DNA of 64,000 nucleotides from Phytophthora colocasiae (GCA_018806915.1 JAGKQI010000057.1:153475-217474), one strand, 5' to 3'; numbered from the stretch's first letter, positions 22,313 to 33,662 are shown. Notes: a model not told the origin generated them from the letters alone. Program-made: numbers and translations.

Positions 22313-24183
22313 TCAGGTTGGGATCCGACTTTGCTTGTAGGCGTCGGTGGGGGCGTGGGGTAGCTCATTGGAAAGGTCTTGATCGGGCGCGTCTAATGAG
22401 CGCTCCCCGAGCTCCGGGGCATTCCTGTGGGCTTCAGGGCACTCCGAAAACTTGGATCCGACTGTGCCATCTGAGTGATGGTCACCTGTCTCATGATTAC
22501 GGGGCGACCCTTCGACATCATTGTCCCGGCTCTGCGCAGAGACAGGGCAGCCCTCCGGATCTTCAAGGAGGCGCGTCGACATGGGCCCTTCGGTATCTAG
22601 GGCACCGTTTGAGGTATGCGACGGCTCGTTAGACGCGCCTCGCCTCGCGCTGCATGTCCATACCGACCTCAGCAGCGGGGCATTCATATTCGCCCCAGGG
22701 CGCCCCAAAACGTCATCTCCGACTGATTTGTCGGAGTGATGGTCGTCGCCCGTCGCACGGACGTGCTGCCGATCCTCAACGGTGGCGTCCAGTCTCTGGC
22801 CAGAGACAGTACACGTTGCCGGATCTTCAATCAGACAAGCTGAAGAGGATCCGGAGGATCCTTGAGCCTGTGGATCTCGGATCCGGGCGTGTGAGGACGC
22901 CCCTCGATCCGACGAATCTGGCGCAGCATCCTTTGCGGCCTCTGGTCCAAATCGGACACGGCGGTGCGCTTGGAGCCTAGACGTCGTCGGATCGGATCCG
23001 TCGGACTGGATCCTGTCTCGCCAGTCGACCGTTCCTTCAAGGATCCGGTCCGACGTAGGTGGCGAGCCGGGGCAGGGTGACACGACAGCGGTGTGGACAG
23101 GGCGCTTCAGGATCCCTCTCGGCTCTGCGTACTTCGGCCGATCCACCGCCGGCTCAAGCTCCCAAGGCTCCTTCGGACGCGGTGGCGGCGGGATCTCCGT
23201 CGTGGCGCTCATGGCAAGGTTCTGCCACTCGTTGTAGCGCCGGGATCCGACGGAGATGAAGCCCGGGGTGCGAGGAACGTGATCCCCGGCCAGCCACATG
23301 CCGATCTCCTCATTGTGGTTGAGGGAGACCGCTTTCTCACCGACATTGGTAAGTTGTAGATAGCGGATCTTGCCTGGACCTTGAGCTAACGTTGGTACCC
23401 ATTGCTTGCCTCTGCGTAGCCACAGCTTCTCGTACTCCTTGAGATGGATCCGATCCGGATGCTCAAGAATTTGGCCGGGTTCCAGCCGTATGCCTTCCTG
23501 GAGGAGTAGCGGGCGGGCCCGGCCGCTGAAGATCTGCCGTCGTCCATGGAGGCACACACGGATCTCGTCATGCAAGCACACGGATCCGTCGCCCAAGTCG
23601 AGTCGGATCCCGGCTGGTACCATGAAGTCCATACCGAGGATCGCGTCGCAGTCGGGTGGAAGATCCTCGCCGACCCAGACGTCGCAGAAGTATACCAAGT
23701 ATCCAGCCAAGGTAACCTTGATCCTTGTTTTGCCTGCTGCAATGTACAGCTGCTCACCAATTCCGAGGCATTCTTGTGTTTGACTAGTGTCGATCTGGGA
23801 TCCAACCTTACGAGCAAAGGCGGCATCGATGATCGACACCTCGGATCCCGAGTCAAGAAGCACGGTGGACTTGGCATTGTTGATCTTGCACGTTGCCTTG
23901 GCCTGCTTGAAGTGTTTGCTGGGGACATGGTACTTCCAGTACCCGCGTGACTCTCCAGGCATGAGATCCAAGGACATGGCGATCTCGGATCTCTGGTATT
24001 CATCGTCTGTAGAGCGGAAGCTTGCAACTCTAGCCGTACGTTTCCCATGAAGTTCACATGTATTATCCAATAGATCCGTTCGCTTGTTGCTAACTTGATC
24101 CATGGCCTTCTTGTTCACATATGCATAGATGTAAGACGTTGAACGCTCGTCTCGTACCGGATTCAAACCCGGCGAGCGTTCTA
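22313..24183 (-). CDS. element A protease and long spacer
   Basis: Aspartic protease that would process Gag-Pol. The active site LLDSGSEVSIIDAAF is at about 23840-23860, with the flap and C-terminal strand CDAILGMDFMVPAGI. A roughly 350-residue spacer rich in Pro, Asp, Ser and Arg follows, without recognisable domain. No ATG is expected: the frame is -1 relative to gag and overlaps its end, so it is read after a frameshift (see 24141-24190). The frame ends just before RT through a single-base shift near 22315 that I interpret as decay. Confidence 0.85.
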
Positions 24184-24190
24184 GTTTAAC
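24141..24190 (-). promoter_or_regulatory. gag-pol -1 frameshift signal of element A
   Basis: On the minus strand the gag frame ends ATG TTA AAC TAG. The heptamer G TTA AAC (24190-24184) is in the correct register for a -1 slip, and the -1 frame (CTA GAA CGC..) runs open into protease. Two nt later a perfect 9-bp stem GAACGCTCG/CGAGCGTTC (24181-24173 with 24149-24141) encloses an inner CCGG/CCGG pair. G UUA AAC is a known slippery type in arteriviruses. The 2-nt spacer is shorter than usual, so the lower base pairs would have to be open. Confidence 0.7.
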
Positions 24191-26503
24191 ATCTTCTCGG
24201 CAGCTTCTGGAAGCATGTGCTTACTTGGATCGAACCACTGTCGGATGAGGTTGTAGAACTCCTCCATCTGGCACTTGCCGTGATCGTGAAGTTCTCCGCA
24301 GCCGCGACATACGAAGAAGCAGCGATCCGACGGATGACCCCTCTTGCCGCACTTCTGGCAGGTGAGACGCTTCCAGCAGCCAAGATCCGAATGTTTCCTG
24401 GATCCGCAGTGCGAGCAGCGCTGTCCTTCGTTGGAGAAACGTGGTCGACGATCTTGTGGCACTGGATCCGAGCTGGCTTGGGTTGGATCCGGATCCTTCT
24501 TAGGATCCGAAGTTCCTGTCTTGGTCTCTGTCGATCCGGCTGTCGTCGGGGTAATCGGTCTTTCACTCGAAGCTGCTACGTATGCTCTGCGAAGCTCACC
24601 GTCGGATCCGGAGTCCTCGGAGTCGGATCCCTCCGATTCTACAACTTGCATGGAACGGATCGCACGCGTTGGACCGGTTGGCTGCGGGGCCGTCGTAGTC
24701 TTCGGCCGGAACTTGCTGGATCCCGACGACGGCTTCTTCTGTCTGGATCTCGCGCGATCTCGGGCCCGCAGTACGTCTTCGAGTTGATCCGCGTCCGCAA
24801 GTCGGAGTAATGTCAGTTGGTCTGCCAGATCCGCATCCCCGAGCGTCTCGATGAAGTGTTCGACGTGCTCGCGGCGAGCTTTGGCATCTCCATCCTTGAT
24901 CATCACTCTCGCACGAAGACCTGCTACGTTCAACCGGTACAGGTATTCCAGTGGCGACGCATCGGATCTCTTGCGGGCGTGGTAGTATTGCCACGCCACC
25001 GAGACTCCGAGGCCGCAGTACTGCGTCTGGAAGGCTTTCAGCAGATCACTCCACTTCAGCCTTGTGGATCGACTGAGTTGTCTGTACCAGTTTCGCGCTG
25101 GACCTGTGAGGAGATCTCCGAAGGTAAGGCACTTTTCTTCATCCGATGCTTGATCTCTCGTGAAGGCTGACTTGACTTTACTAATCCATGATCTTGCTCG
25201 TTCCTCGTCGTGCTCCTTGCCCGTGAACTCCTTCAGGTCCGATATCGCAGAAATCCGGATCCGTTGAATTGTGCTGGATCCTGCCGTAACGGATGCAGCA
25301 GTGGTCGTCGCCGTACGCCGGCGAGCCAATCCGTCAAGGTCGTCAGGGTCATACTCCCAGTTCTCGGGGTGTGATCCTACTGACTCCATCTCGACGTCCC
25401 GATATACAGGATCCGAAGCGCGCGTCGTGGCTCTTGGGACCGTAGTCATCTGCCGCTCCTTCAAGAACTTGTCCATGGCTGATTGGAAGTAGGCTTGCAG
25501 TCCCTTGGTGGATGCATGCGGCGGATCCATGGCACGGGGTTGATCACGCGAGGTGTCCCGCGTTCGCGCTGGCTTGGCATCCGGGACATCAGTTGGCATA
25601 CGGGCTGCCAACATCGCAGCACCTGTAGGGCCGAGTGCCATACGTCGGGGTTCCGACGAGCTGTCGGATCCTGCTTCGGACTCCGCCGAAGCGTATCGCG
25701 AGGATCCTGTCTGGTACTCTGGGGACTGCGCCAGCTTGGACATCGGATCTCGGATCACTCGTCGCTCACCGACGAGGGGCTTCAGTCGGCTGAAGAGCGA
25801 GGCCGCTGCGATACGGATCCTGTCGTGATCCAAGCGGAAGAGGGTATCCCCGTCGAAAACACCCGCAGCAAAACCAGCTTCTTCGAGCAGGCGTAGGAGA
25901 TCCAAAGCGCTGTCCAAACTGTTCGTAGACTGAGCCGGTGCCGCGATCGGGCCGGTGAGGGATCCAACCAACTGGGGTTGTAGGATCCTCATCACAGGGT
26001 CTTCCCGGAGGAAGTCCTCGAGCGCGATACGGCGATACGAAGCCTCCAGCTGGGTCGACGACCACTCCGATTTCACCACCGGCTTCTCGTCGACATCAGA
26101 TCCTGGTGCCTTCAGCTTCTTCCGCGCAGTCTTCGTCTTCTTCTTCGACGTTTTACCACCTGAGATCTGCGCGGTGGTGGTGGTGGATGAAGATCCAACA
26201 GCTTTCGCCGCTGAATCCCCCACCCGGCGGATCAGAACTCGCGTTCCGATCCGCGGGGGTCCCCGAAGGGACCTGGGGAGGAGGGGGAGGTTTTTCTTCC
26301 GAGTCTGTTGCCAGACTCGCCTCCTTCCTGTCGACAGAGCTCCTCCCAGGGCTCCGTCGATCCGTGGATCTAGCGTTCAGCGGTGCTGACGGCGATCCAA
26401 CGACCGTCGGCACTTCTTCTCCCGGTTCTTCCTTCACTTGTACAGTCTCTTCGGACTCACGGTGATATCCGCCGTCCCCAAAAGATCCGGGCACGCGCAC
26501 CAT
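24181..26503 (-). CDS. gag: element A Gag with three zinc knuckles
   Basis: Structural protein that packages element RNA. I start it at the ATG whose complement is 26501-26503 (MVRVPGSFGDGG), which overlaps the primer binding site; a frameshift near 26220 in a G run joins this to the 680-codon frame ending at 24181. The N-terminal half is Ser/Pro/Asp-rich; the Gag core reads ARSWISKVKSAFTRDQA and GPARNWYRQLSRSTRLKW. The C-terminus has three Cys/His knuckles: CSHCGSRKHSDLGC, CQKCGKRGHPSDRC and CRGCGELHDHGKC. It is longer (about 770 residues) than usual Ty3 Gag. It ends in the frameshift site. Confidence 0.88.
26484..26502 (-). promoter_or_regulatory. primer binding site of element A
   Basis: One nt after the 5' LTR end the minus strand reads TGGTGCGCGTGCCCGGATC. 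Its complement has the form of a tRNA 3' end: T-loop GATC, T-stem CCGGG, seven acceptor bases, discriminator A, then CCA. The donor tRNA cannot be named without the genome's tRNA set. Confidence 0.75.
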
Positions 26504-28158
26504 TGTGGTGTAGTGGATCCGCTGGAATGAGCAGGGATCCAACGTTCACACACGGCGCCCAGACACTGACTAACGGAGGTACTCCGATAACCGTGGGGTT
26601 GCTGAGGCTCACCTTGTGTACCCGTCAGTGGGCGGATCTGCTCTTCAGGATCGGGAGACTGTACACAGGCGTGAGGGCTTGAACGTCCTTGGCGGGGACT
26701 TGGGAGGTTGGACTTGCGTGGGTATTCCTGCACACAGGTCCTGGTTGGGGGGATCTTGGTCTTGGACTCGAAGATCTTGTGGATCCTTGGATCCGGGGTT
26801 GCCTTGGTGGCTGTGGGGTTCTTTTCCTTTCCTTTACTGTCTTGCTTGCCGCCTCCTGTAGCGGTTGGTCTTGAGGGTGTTGAGAGGTCGAGGGATCCTG
26901 CGGTTAAGCAATCAACACCGTTGGATCCGGGGTCTTCACTAGCGTAAGGTAAGCCGGCCAAATCGGGGATCCGGTCTTAGCTGTAGCTAGGTATGCGAAG
27001 AAACTTGCAGGAAGACTAAGGGGAGGCCAATACACTATCCTCTTCCCTTGTCTTAGGTCCTGAAGAAAACCACTTGCGCACTAGAAGGTAAATTCGACTC
27101 TCTGATTTATGGTTATACAGTTCCTCATCTTGTACCCTATCTTTCCATCGCAAATCTCTATCTTGGATCATGCTGGCTCTCCTGCAACTTCTCCACTACG
27201 TCGATGTCTTGGATCGTGAGGATCCGAGCCTGGATCCTAGGATCCGACCTCCAGATCCGAGGATCTTGGATCTGGATCTTGGGATCTTGGATCTTGAGGA
27301 TCCCGGATCCTGAGTCTCGGATCCCGGATCTTGGGATCTTGGATCTCGAGGATCCCGGATCCTGGGTCTTGGATCTGGATCTTGGGATCTTGGATCTTGG
27401 ATCTTGAGGATCCGGCTTCAGGATCCGAGGATCTTGGATCTGGATCTTGGGATCTTGGATCTTGAGGATCCGGCTTCAGGATCCGAGGATCTTGGATCTG
27501 GATCTTGGGATCTTGGATCTTGAGGATCCCGGATCCTGAGTCCTGAATCTGGATCTTGGGATCTTGGATCTTGAGGATCCGGCTTCAGGATCCGAGGATC
27601 TTGGATCTGGATCTTGGGATCTTGGATCTTGAGGATCCCGGATCCTGAGTCCTGGATCTGGATCTTGGATCTGGATCTTGGGATCTTGGATCTTGGATCT
27701 GGATCTTGGGATCTTGGATCTTGAGGATCCCGGATCCTGAGTCTCGGATCCCGGATCTTGGATCTTGGATCTGTAAGGATCCGCACTTAGGACTTCCGGA
27801 TCCGCACTTAGGACTGCCGGATCCGCACTTAAGGACTGCCGGATCCGCACTTAAGACTGCCGGATCCGCACTTAAGGACTGCCGGATCCGCACTTAAGAC
27901 TTCCGGATCCGCACTTAAGACTGCCGGATCCGCACTTAGGATTGCCGGATCCGCACTTAGGACCACCGGATCCGCACTTAGAACTGTGGGATCCGAACGT
28001 AGGTCAGCTAGGCCAAGTGGGTCCTAACTTAGGGTCCGCCCTAGAATAGGTATCCAGTTCCGGGGACCTGTCCTTATCGTAGCACCACTGTCGCACGTCA
28101 CCCATCATCGTGGTCGTTCTGCGTCGTATCCGGTTTGATTTGAATCCACTTCACCACA
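26504..28158 (-). repeat. element A 5' LTR (1655 bp)
   Basis: Same ends as 11332-13247. Promoter side (U3) is at the high-coordinate end. GATCTTG repeats are at 27215-27775 and GGATCCGCACTTAAG repeats at 27776-27990, both shorter than in the partner LTR. A block near the low end, GCGCCCAGACACTGACTAAC, is shared with the element B LTR. Confidence 0.95.
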
Positions 28159-28201
28159 TAACCCTATCTGGAGTTCAAACCTTCGGGCGCCCTCTCGATG
28201 A
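28159..28201 (+). pseudogene. gene Y, displaced 3' end
   Basis: After the second TAAC, twelve codons in the gene Y frame (PIWSSNLRAPSR) lead to TGA at 28199-28201. Continuity with the segment ending at 11331 is exact once A and one TSD are removed. Confidence 0.6.
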
Positions 28202-28994
28202 AGTCGGAATATCGTTACATTGACTTCCTATCCAGAAAATTCATTCAAGCCACGGGTCACATGGTGCAGCGTTCGACCTCTGCGACCTGTTGCTCACGTT
28301 CTACGCGAAGTTGAGTTTGTATTTCATGCTGGATCGTGTGTGTTTTGGCTTGTAGCTTGTTGTTCAGCTGTGAGTGTGAAGAATGTAGGCCTTCGAGCAT
28401 TTTCTCGTTCAATCTCATTGCGGGTTTGGCTAACATGCTCGTGGGTGTAATTCAATCGTGGGTGTAATTCAACAACTGCTGCGTTCACATGTCCAGAATG
28501 ACACCTTGTTTTCGGTCCGACGCTTGGCTCCTTGTCGCTGCATATCGATCGCATGCCGCTGCATAGTGTTGCCGAATAGAGGAACTTCTTCTTGGACAGA
28601 AAGCTGCTGAAGATGGTCGCGCACTGATACACTTCGGTTACGCTGCATCACGCCGATAGGACTGTTGCTACATTGGGCCATGGAGGCGTCCTCTTGGTTC
28701 TCTTGTGTTGGAGATTGCCCATAAGGTTGAAGCATTGCCCTTGGTTGAGGAAGTCGATTTGTGACCGTGCGAGAGAGCGAAACGAAAGATCCGCGACGAT
28801 TCGTGTAATTAATGACTGATCAGAGAAGTGAAGTTGCTGTTTCACGTTTTCAATTAGTTTTAGTATTCGTTTGCTTCCTCCCACTTAAGTTGTTGCTCGT
28901 TTGAACTCTAAAACATCAGGAACTACAGTTCCTGGGGTTTTATTGTTCTTCCGTTTCACAGAGAAGTCGACTTCTTATTTCCTTCATTCAAGCC
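28202..28994. other. no firm gene; Gln-rich minus frame
   Basis: A minus frame at 28735-28469 (MLQPYGQSPTQENQEDASMA..) is Gln-rich and continues in another frame to 28324 (NAAVVELHPRLNYTHEHVSQ). A 17-bp tandem duplication at about 28441-28474 lies where the frames change. It may be a decayed gene end or chance. A sequence resembling an oomycete initiator (TTCATTCA) sits just before the gene Z ATG. Confidence 0.3.
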
Positions 28995-29286
28995 ATGATG
29001 CGACCGATTCGGTTGGGACTGCTGATGCAACTTCAACCACCGCCGCCGCTTCAGCTGTTCGCTCAGTTTAGATCTAGACGGCTGGGAAGCGGACCGTTCC
29101 TGGGTAAGTGAACAGTACATGAACTATGGCTACGCGATTCTAATGCGAGTGACGATGATTGTTGTGGGCAGAATGTCATCCAGTGAAGCCAACCCGCGGC
29201 GCAGTGATCAACGTCAAACCAATTAAGCTGTTAGTGATTAGGTCTCGCTGCACCAGCATGCTGGGTGCACAAATCAACAATACTCT
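28995..29286 (+). pseudogene. unknown gene Z, 5' part, cut by element B LTR
   Basis: ATG at 28995 (MMRPIRLGLLMQLQPPPPLQ). Exon 1 ends at 29103; intron 29104-29170 (67 bp) has GTAAGT, a CTAAT branch-like site and GGCAG. Exon 2 reads CHPVKPTRGAVINVKPIKLL and CTSMLGAQINNT before the LTR of B begins at 29287. The Arg-rich, proline-containing N-terminus could be a mitochondrial presequence, but I do not recognise the protein. The remainder is not visible in the window. Confidence 0.5.
29104..29170 (+). other. intron of gene Z
   Basis: 67 bp, donor GTAAGT, acceptor GCAG, with CTAAT about 33 bp before the acceptor. Joins two open exons in phase. Confidence 0.7.
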
Positions 29287-30714
29287 TGTGGTGGAGCGGA
29301 TCTGGCCAAAATCTGGTTGAGGCCGATCGCGATCGCCACTTGCGCCCAGACACCGACTAACGGAGGGGGTCCCCCGATGATCCGTGATCTTGCTGCGTGT
29401 AGTGTTCACCTTGTGTACCTGTCGGTAGGCGGGTTACGCTCTTCCAGGTGACTTCTGAAGATGTCTTGGGACGAGAAGAATGTCTTGGGTGACGCAGGGG
29501 TGTGAGATAGCGGCGTGGGAATACTTCACTCTACCTCGGAGGGGTTGATCCGAGTCACAGGCGAGTTCTCGAGCCTTGATCCGGTCGCCTGGTCTTCGAT
29601 CCAGGTCTTCCAAAGGTCCAATGTTGGGGATCTGGTCCCTTCCTTTACGATGCTTGCCGCTTCCTATAGCGGGTGTCTTGATGGTTGAGAGTCGACGGGA
29701 TCGTCCAGCCAAGCAGCCAATTCCTTCCGATCCGTAATAAGCACTTAAAGGATAGATCACCAGATAGGGTAAAACTGGCCAATATAATATCCAGAATTAA
29801 CCTCTATACTAGATCTCTTCTCCTTACCTTTATCGATGCCGGTGGAATGTAATTCCCTGTTCCAGTCTTGAGTGAAGACACTTGTGGGGTCCAGAGCAAA
29901 TTCGATTCTCCCGGTTATTCCTATGCCTGCTAGTCCCATCTTCAACTGCTATCCTACCATCGCCTGACATCTGGCTACACAGCTGCTCTCCGATCTCCGA
30001 TCTCGATCTCACCTAACCCTTGATCGCGATCTCGATCCGCAGTCTCGGTCAGCCATCTTGAACAGTAGTCTTGATCCGCCGTCTTGAACAATGATCTTGA
30101 TCAGCCACTTGATCTCGTATCCCCGTGTCGTCGATATTCAAGATCGTGATCTTCCTGAACTTGAACATCGCTCCTCCGTGCGACCGATGCTGCCACCATT
30201 GTCCGGACCAGAAATCCCCTCTAGGGATGATCTCTGCATGACCGCCTCCTTGGATACCCCTTGAATCTCCTTAGGCTTAACACGGTGTGAAACGTCACTG
30301 ATCTTGCAAAATTCCCGCTGATCGTTGGATATTCTCTCAGCGGCACCTCATGGTCAGGTCGTCGTCGATCCACAATAGATCGCGCCGGCCCCGATCCGCC
30401 GCTGCCTTGATCTCCTTCTCATACGATCTCAGGCAAGGTGTCCTCTTCTCCCCCAGTGCTGAGTCACTACGTGGGACCGTGCGGCGGGGCTCCCTGATCG
30501 CTTAGTCTCACTCGACCAAGTTGTCGTCCATCATCCACCTGCCCGCTGGAGAGATCAAGACGATTATCGACCTGGATCCATTTGTCAGCTGTCGTTCGCG
30601 CAATCTGGGGTCATCAATCGACATCTCGCTTCGCCAGAGATCCCTGTCGCTTGATCCGACTCTCTCTGGGCCCGACGTTGCCTTTCTCGGATTTCTTATT
30701 CGCGCTTCACCACA
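29287..30714 (-). repeat. element B 3' LTR (1428 bp)
   Basis: Plus-strand ends TGTGGTGGAG and GCTTCACCACA. Internal to it (30715-30735) the minus strand reads GGCTGGGGGTGGA, a good polypurine tract. The solo LTR at 8170-9568 is the same family inverted. It shares several blocks with the LTR of A, for example GACTAACGGAGGGGGT. Confidence 0.93.
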
Positions 30715-30844
30715 TCCACCCCCAGCCTGCAAGTTGGTCGGTCCGTCTCGGTCCACTTCAGGTCTCAATTTCCAATCTTCCGGCCAAGGCACAAGTTACT
30801 CCAGCAACACCCCGACTACCATCGCCCGACTCCCTCCTGCCCCA

Positions 30845-33401
30845 ATGAGTCAACAAGAAAGTGACCCTGGGAGCGATTACTTGCCCACACCTCCCGACTC
30901 CCCAAGATCTCCTGACGGTCCGCCATCTCCCAACTCCGGTATTTCGCGGCGTTCGTCAAGTTCGGCTCCAGATCCAACACGCCCTCTCTCATCCGACGAG
31001 GCCGGGCCTTTGCCAGGCGATTCAGGGCGGGATCGTCTGATGCACGAACGCGATCAGCTGAGTCGTGAAGTCATGGAACTTCGGGCTCATGTCGACGCCT
31101 TGGAGCGGTTCCTGGCGGATCAACAGGACGAGTCACAGAGGACCGGGATCGTCTAACAGACGAGGTAGAACAAGCCACTGACGAGATCCAAGATTTGCAG
31201 GCGGAAGCTCGGATTCATGCTTGTGATCTGGCCGAGGCGAAACAAGACTCCATCACCGCCAAGGCCAGCTATAACCGGATCTCGACCGATCTTGCGCGTC
31301 TCCAACTGGATTCCAGCCCCACGCCTTCGACCGGGGCTCCCACCCGACTGGCTTTGGCCGAGCGAGATCGGGCTCTAGCGGATTTTGCCCGAGCAACCTC
31401 CTCCTTGACCAACGTCGTTGCCGAACGCGACCGGATCCTCGGTCAGCTCGCCTATGCCAACTCCGAACTGAATCGAGTTACTTCGGAGCGTGATCGCTTA
31501 CTCGCGGAGCGGGACCAAGCAATTGCAGATCGAAACAAAGCGCGTACGGATCTCAGCACCGAGAGACAACGATCCAATCGTCTGGGTACGCATATAACTT
31601 AGATCTCCTTTTTTACCTGATCGTCACCTGATCGCGATCGCTCACATTCTTTCTGTTGTGGAGGATGATCTGATCGGTACCCACGCCGAAGTGCAGGAGT
31701 TAGAGGCGAGTCTTTAAGCGCTGCAAGAGCGTTATGATCAGGCGGAGGGGGACGTATGGGCGACTACCAACGTCGTGACCGAGATGGTCTCTCGGCTCCA
31801 CGCCGCTCAAGATGAGCGGGGGGTCAAACGCACTCTCAGTCCTCCTCCATCCCCTGCTGCCTCGCCTCCGCATAAGATTTCGCGGACGGAACCTTCTCCG
31901 GCTGATCACGGTACCGTTACACCCGGCGCCCCCGCTGGTGGCCAACCTGGCGGCCAGCCCCAGGAGACCGGGCCCGAAGAGATGCGTGAGGAGGGTCCAG
32001 ATCCATTCGATCTGGGCCCCGAACCGGCGATCTCGACAGGGCCAGATACGGAGAAACCAGATCGTGCCCGAGCTACTTCCCAGGTCACCGCCGAAACATC
32101 TTCTCCGAAGAAGGGTGGCACGAATCCGTCCAAACGCCGACCCGATCTGGAGAATGACGATGGCGGAGAGGATTCCGACGCTGGGTCCGACAACGCTCTT
32201 CGGGCTATGATACTCCAATCGCGGTCGTGATACCCCCGGCATGGAAATCCTCCTCCAGCGTCCGGTGATCAAGAGGCACCCACTCCTCGGACGCCTCCGG
32301 CACAGCCGACGCCTCCAGGGGGGCGGTTCTCCACAGACCCCGATCCCATCTCCTCAGGGATCACCGAGGGGTAGTCCGGGCGGAGGGGGCTCTCCCGGTG
32401 GAGGATCTCCGGGTGGCGGCTCGCCGCGCCCCCAGCTGCAACCTCCTCTGTTCGCGATCCGCTCGTCCATTCCTGGCTATGCGAACGTTCGGCAGTTCGC
32501 GGCCGGTGACGTCTTCCCTTGGGATCCGGTCTTCGTTGGCACCTTGTCGATCGTCGGTATTATCCTTTCTACACTGGCCAAAAGGCTGCTGCTGCCTCTC
32601 GGATTCCTCTACCCAGCGAGATCTCCGGCTAACCGACCCCCCCCCTCCCCCCGAGCAGGGATTGGTTGGTTGGCCAACCTGATCACTGGGCCCAACGTAC
32701 AGGCCCTATTTGCCACCCGACCCTGGGAGGTACTCCGCAACCGACCAGCCCCCCTCACCTTCGATCTCGATCTACATCGTCGTGCTGGAACTCCGCTGTG
32801 GCAGATCGCGGATGCCTATGCCACCTACGAGTCGGATCACCTGCCGGCCTTCTGGGAATCGACCCATTATCTCGAGATCATGAAGGCGATGTACGAAGCT
32901 GATCCAGATCTTCATCGGTACTACCTCGAGCGTCGGCAACGTCGTAGCCGTACCGGAGAACGTTGGCGGCAACAGTTGGAGCGATTCCTGCCCATGATGC
33001 GCGCGATGTGGGCGGACATCGATCTTCTGCTCGATCCCTACTTCCTGCACTTCCCCACCATCCGCGACCGGGTACACTGGTATCCCGGATCGGTCTCCCG
33101 AACGGCCAACCTGGCCCAGTCGACTCTGAACCGACCGGAGCCCACCGATCTGATCTCTGCGTTGGCGGAGTGCGATCAAGAGGACCGTTGGCGCAACCAT
33201 TATCGCGACCGACCGGCTGACCACCTGTCTCGGCTACCCCACGGCTCGAAAACAAGTTTAATCCGCCTGCTCCACCTACACCCCCTGGGACTCCCTGATC
33301 TCGTGATCTCGGCCAGTCCGGAGGTGATCAGCCGATCAGCATGCCTACATGTCCTTCATCACGATCCAGTACTTCACCGCGCGATTCCGACTCCAGCTTA
33401 A
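30845..33401 (+). pseudogene. element B antisense gene: coiled coil plus conserved C domain
   Basis: Opposite to pol; ATG at 30845 is 130 nt from the LTR. N-terminus Ser/Pro-rich (DYLPTPPDSPRSPDGPP), then a coiled coil (RDRLMHERDQLSREVMELRA; ERDRILGQLAYANSELNRV; ERDQAIADRNKARTDL), a Pro/Gly linker (GSPRGSPGGGG) and the C-terminal domain with LFATRPWEVL, YATYESDHLPAFWESTHYL, IDLLLDPYFLHFP, HWYPGS and ECDQEDRWRNHYR. These match the element A antisense protein motif by motif, although much of the rest has diverged. Breaks: frameshifts near 31135 and 32230, stop codons near 31600 and 31716. A hydrophobic stretch near 32536-32620 is not conserved in A. Confidence 0.8.
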
Positions 33402-33662
33402 CCTCCGTTCAATCCCACGTAATTTTCCCAACTTCCGAGATCAGCGTTCTTCTCCTTACTTGCTCCACAGTTTCGATCCCCATTTAACATCTTCGATATC
33501 TCCACACCTTCCATCCAATCACTCCGGTTTCACATGCATATACAAGAAAAATATAAAATCTCCACGAAAAAATTTAAAACCTCCACATCCGATCCAGATA
33601 GACATCCAGATCTGCATCCGCGATCTCGGCGTTGTGACCCGGTCACATCGCCCTCTTCGCGT
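33402..33662. other. convergent spacer of element B
   Basis: AT-rich DNA with AATATAAAAT between the ends of antisense gene and pol. It lacks the GGATCC repeat block found at this place in element A. From about 33520 on it is copied in the long units of the array. Confidence 0.6.

Larger units (their letters stand above)
11332..28158 (-). mobile_element. giant Ty3/gypsy retrotransposon A with antisense gene
   Basis: Bounded by LTRs that both begin TGTGGTGTAG and end CTTCACCACA on the plus strand, with a 4-bp target duplication TAAC (11328-11331, 28159-28162). Read on the minus strand: 5' LTR, primer binding site, gag, a -1 frameshift signal, protease, RT, two RNase H domains, integrase, chromodomain, a block of GGATCC repeats, an antisense gene, a short purine-containing tract and the 3' LTR. 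Total 16.8 kb. All large frames carry at least one break. Inserted into gene Y. Confidence 0.95.

Noticed and set aside
24141..24181. Possible tRNA 3' half in the stem after gag of A
   Set aside because: Only a T-arm-like loop; no D-arm, anticodon arm or proper acceptor pairing. Better explained as the frameshift stem.
28220..28450. 76-codon plus frame after gene Y
   Set aside because: Low-complexity, no start context, competing minus frame; not supportable.
29283..29286. Target duplication for element B
   Set aside because: The other end of B is missing, so no duplication can be shown.
32536..32620. Hydrophobic stretch in the B antisense protein suggesting an envelope-like gene
   Set aside because: The aligned part of the A protein is not hydrophobic, and neither protein has a signal peptide or the layout of an envelope protein.
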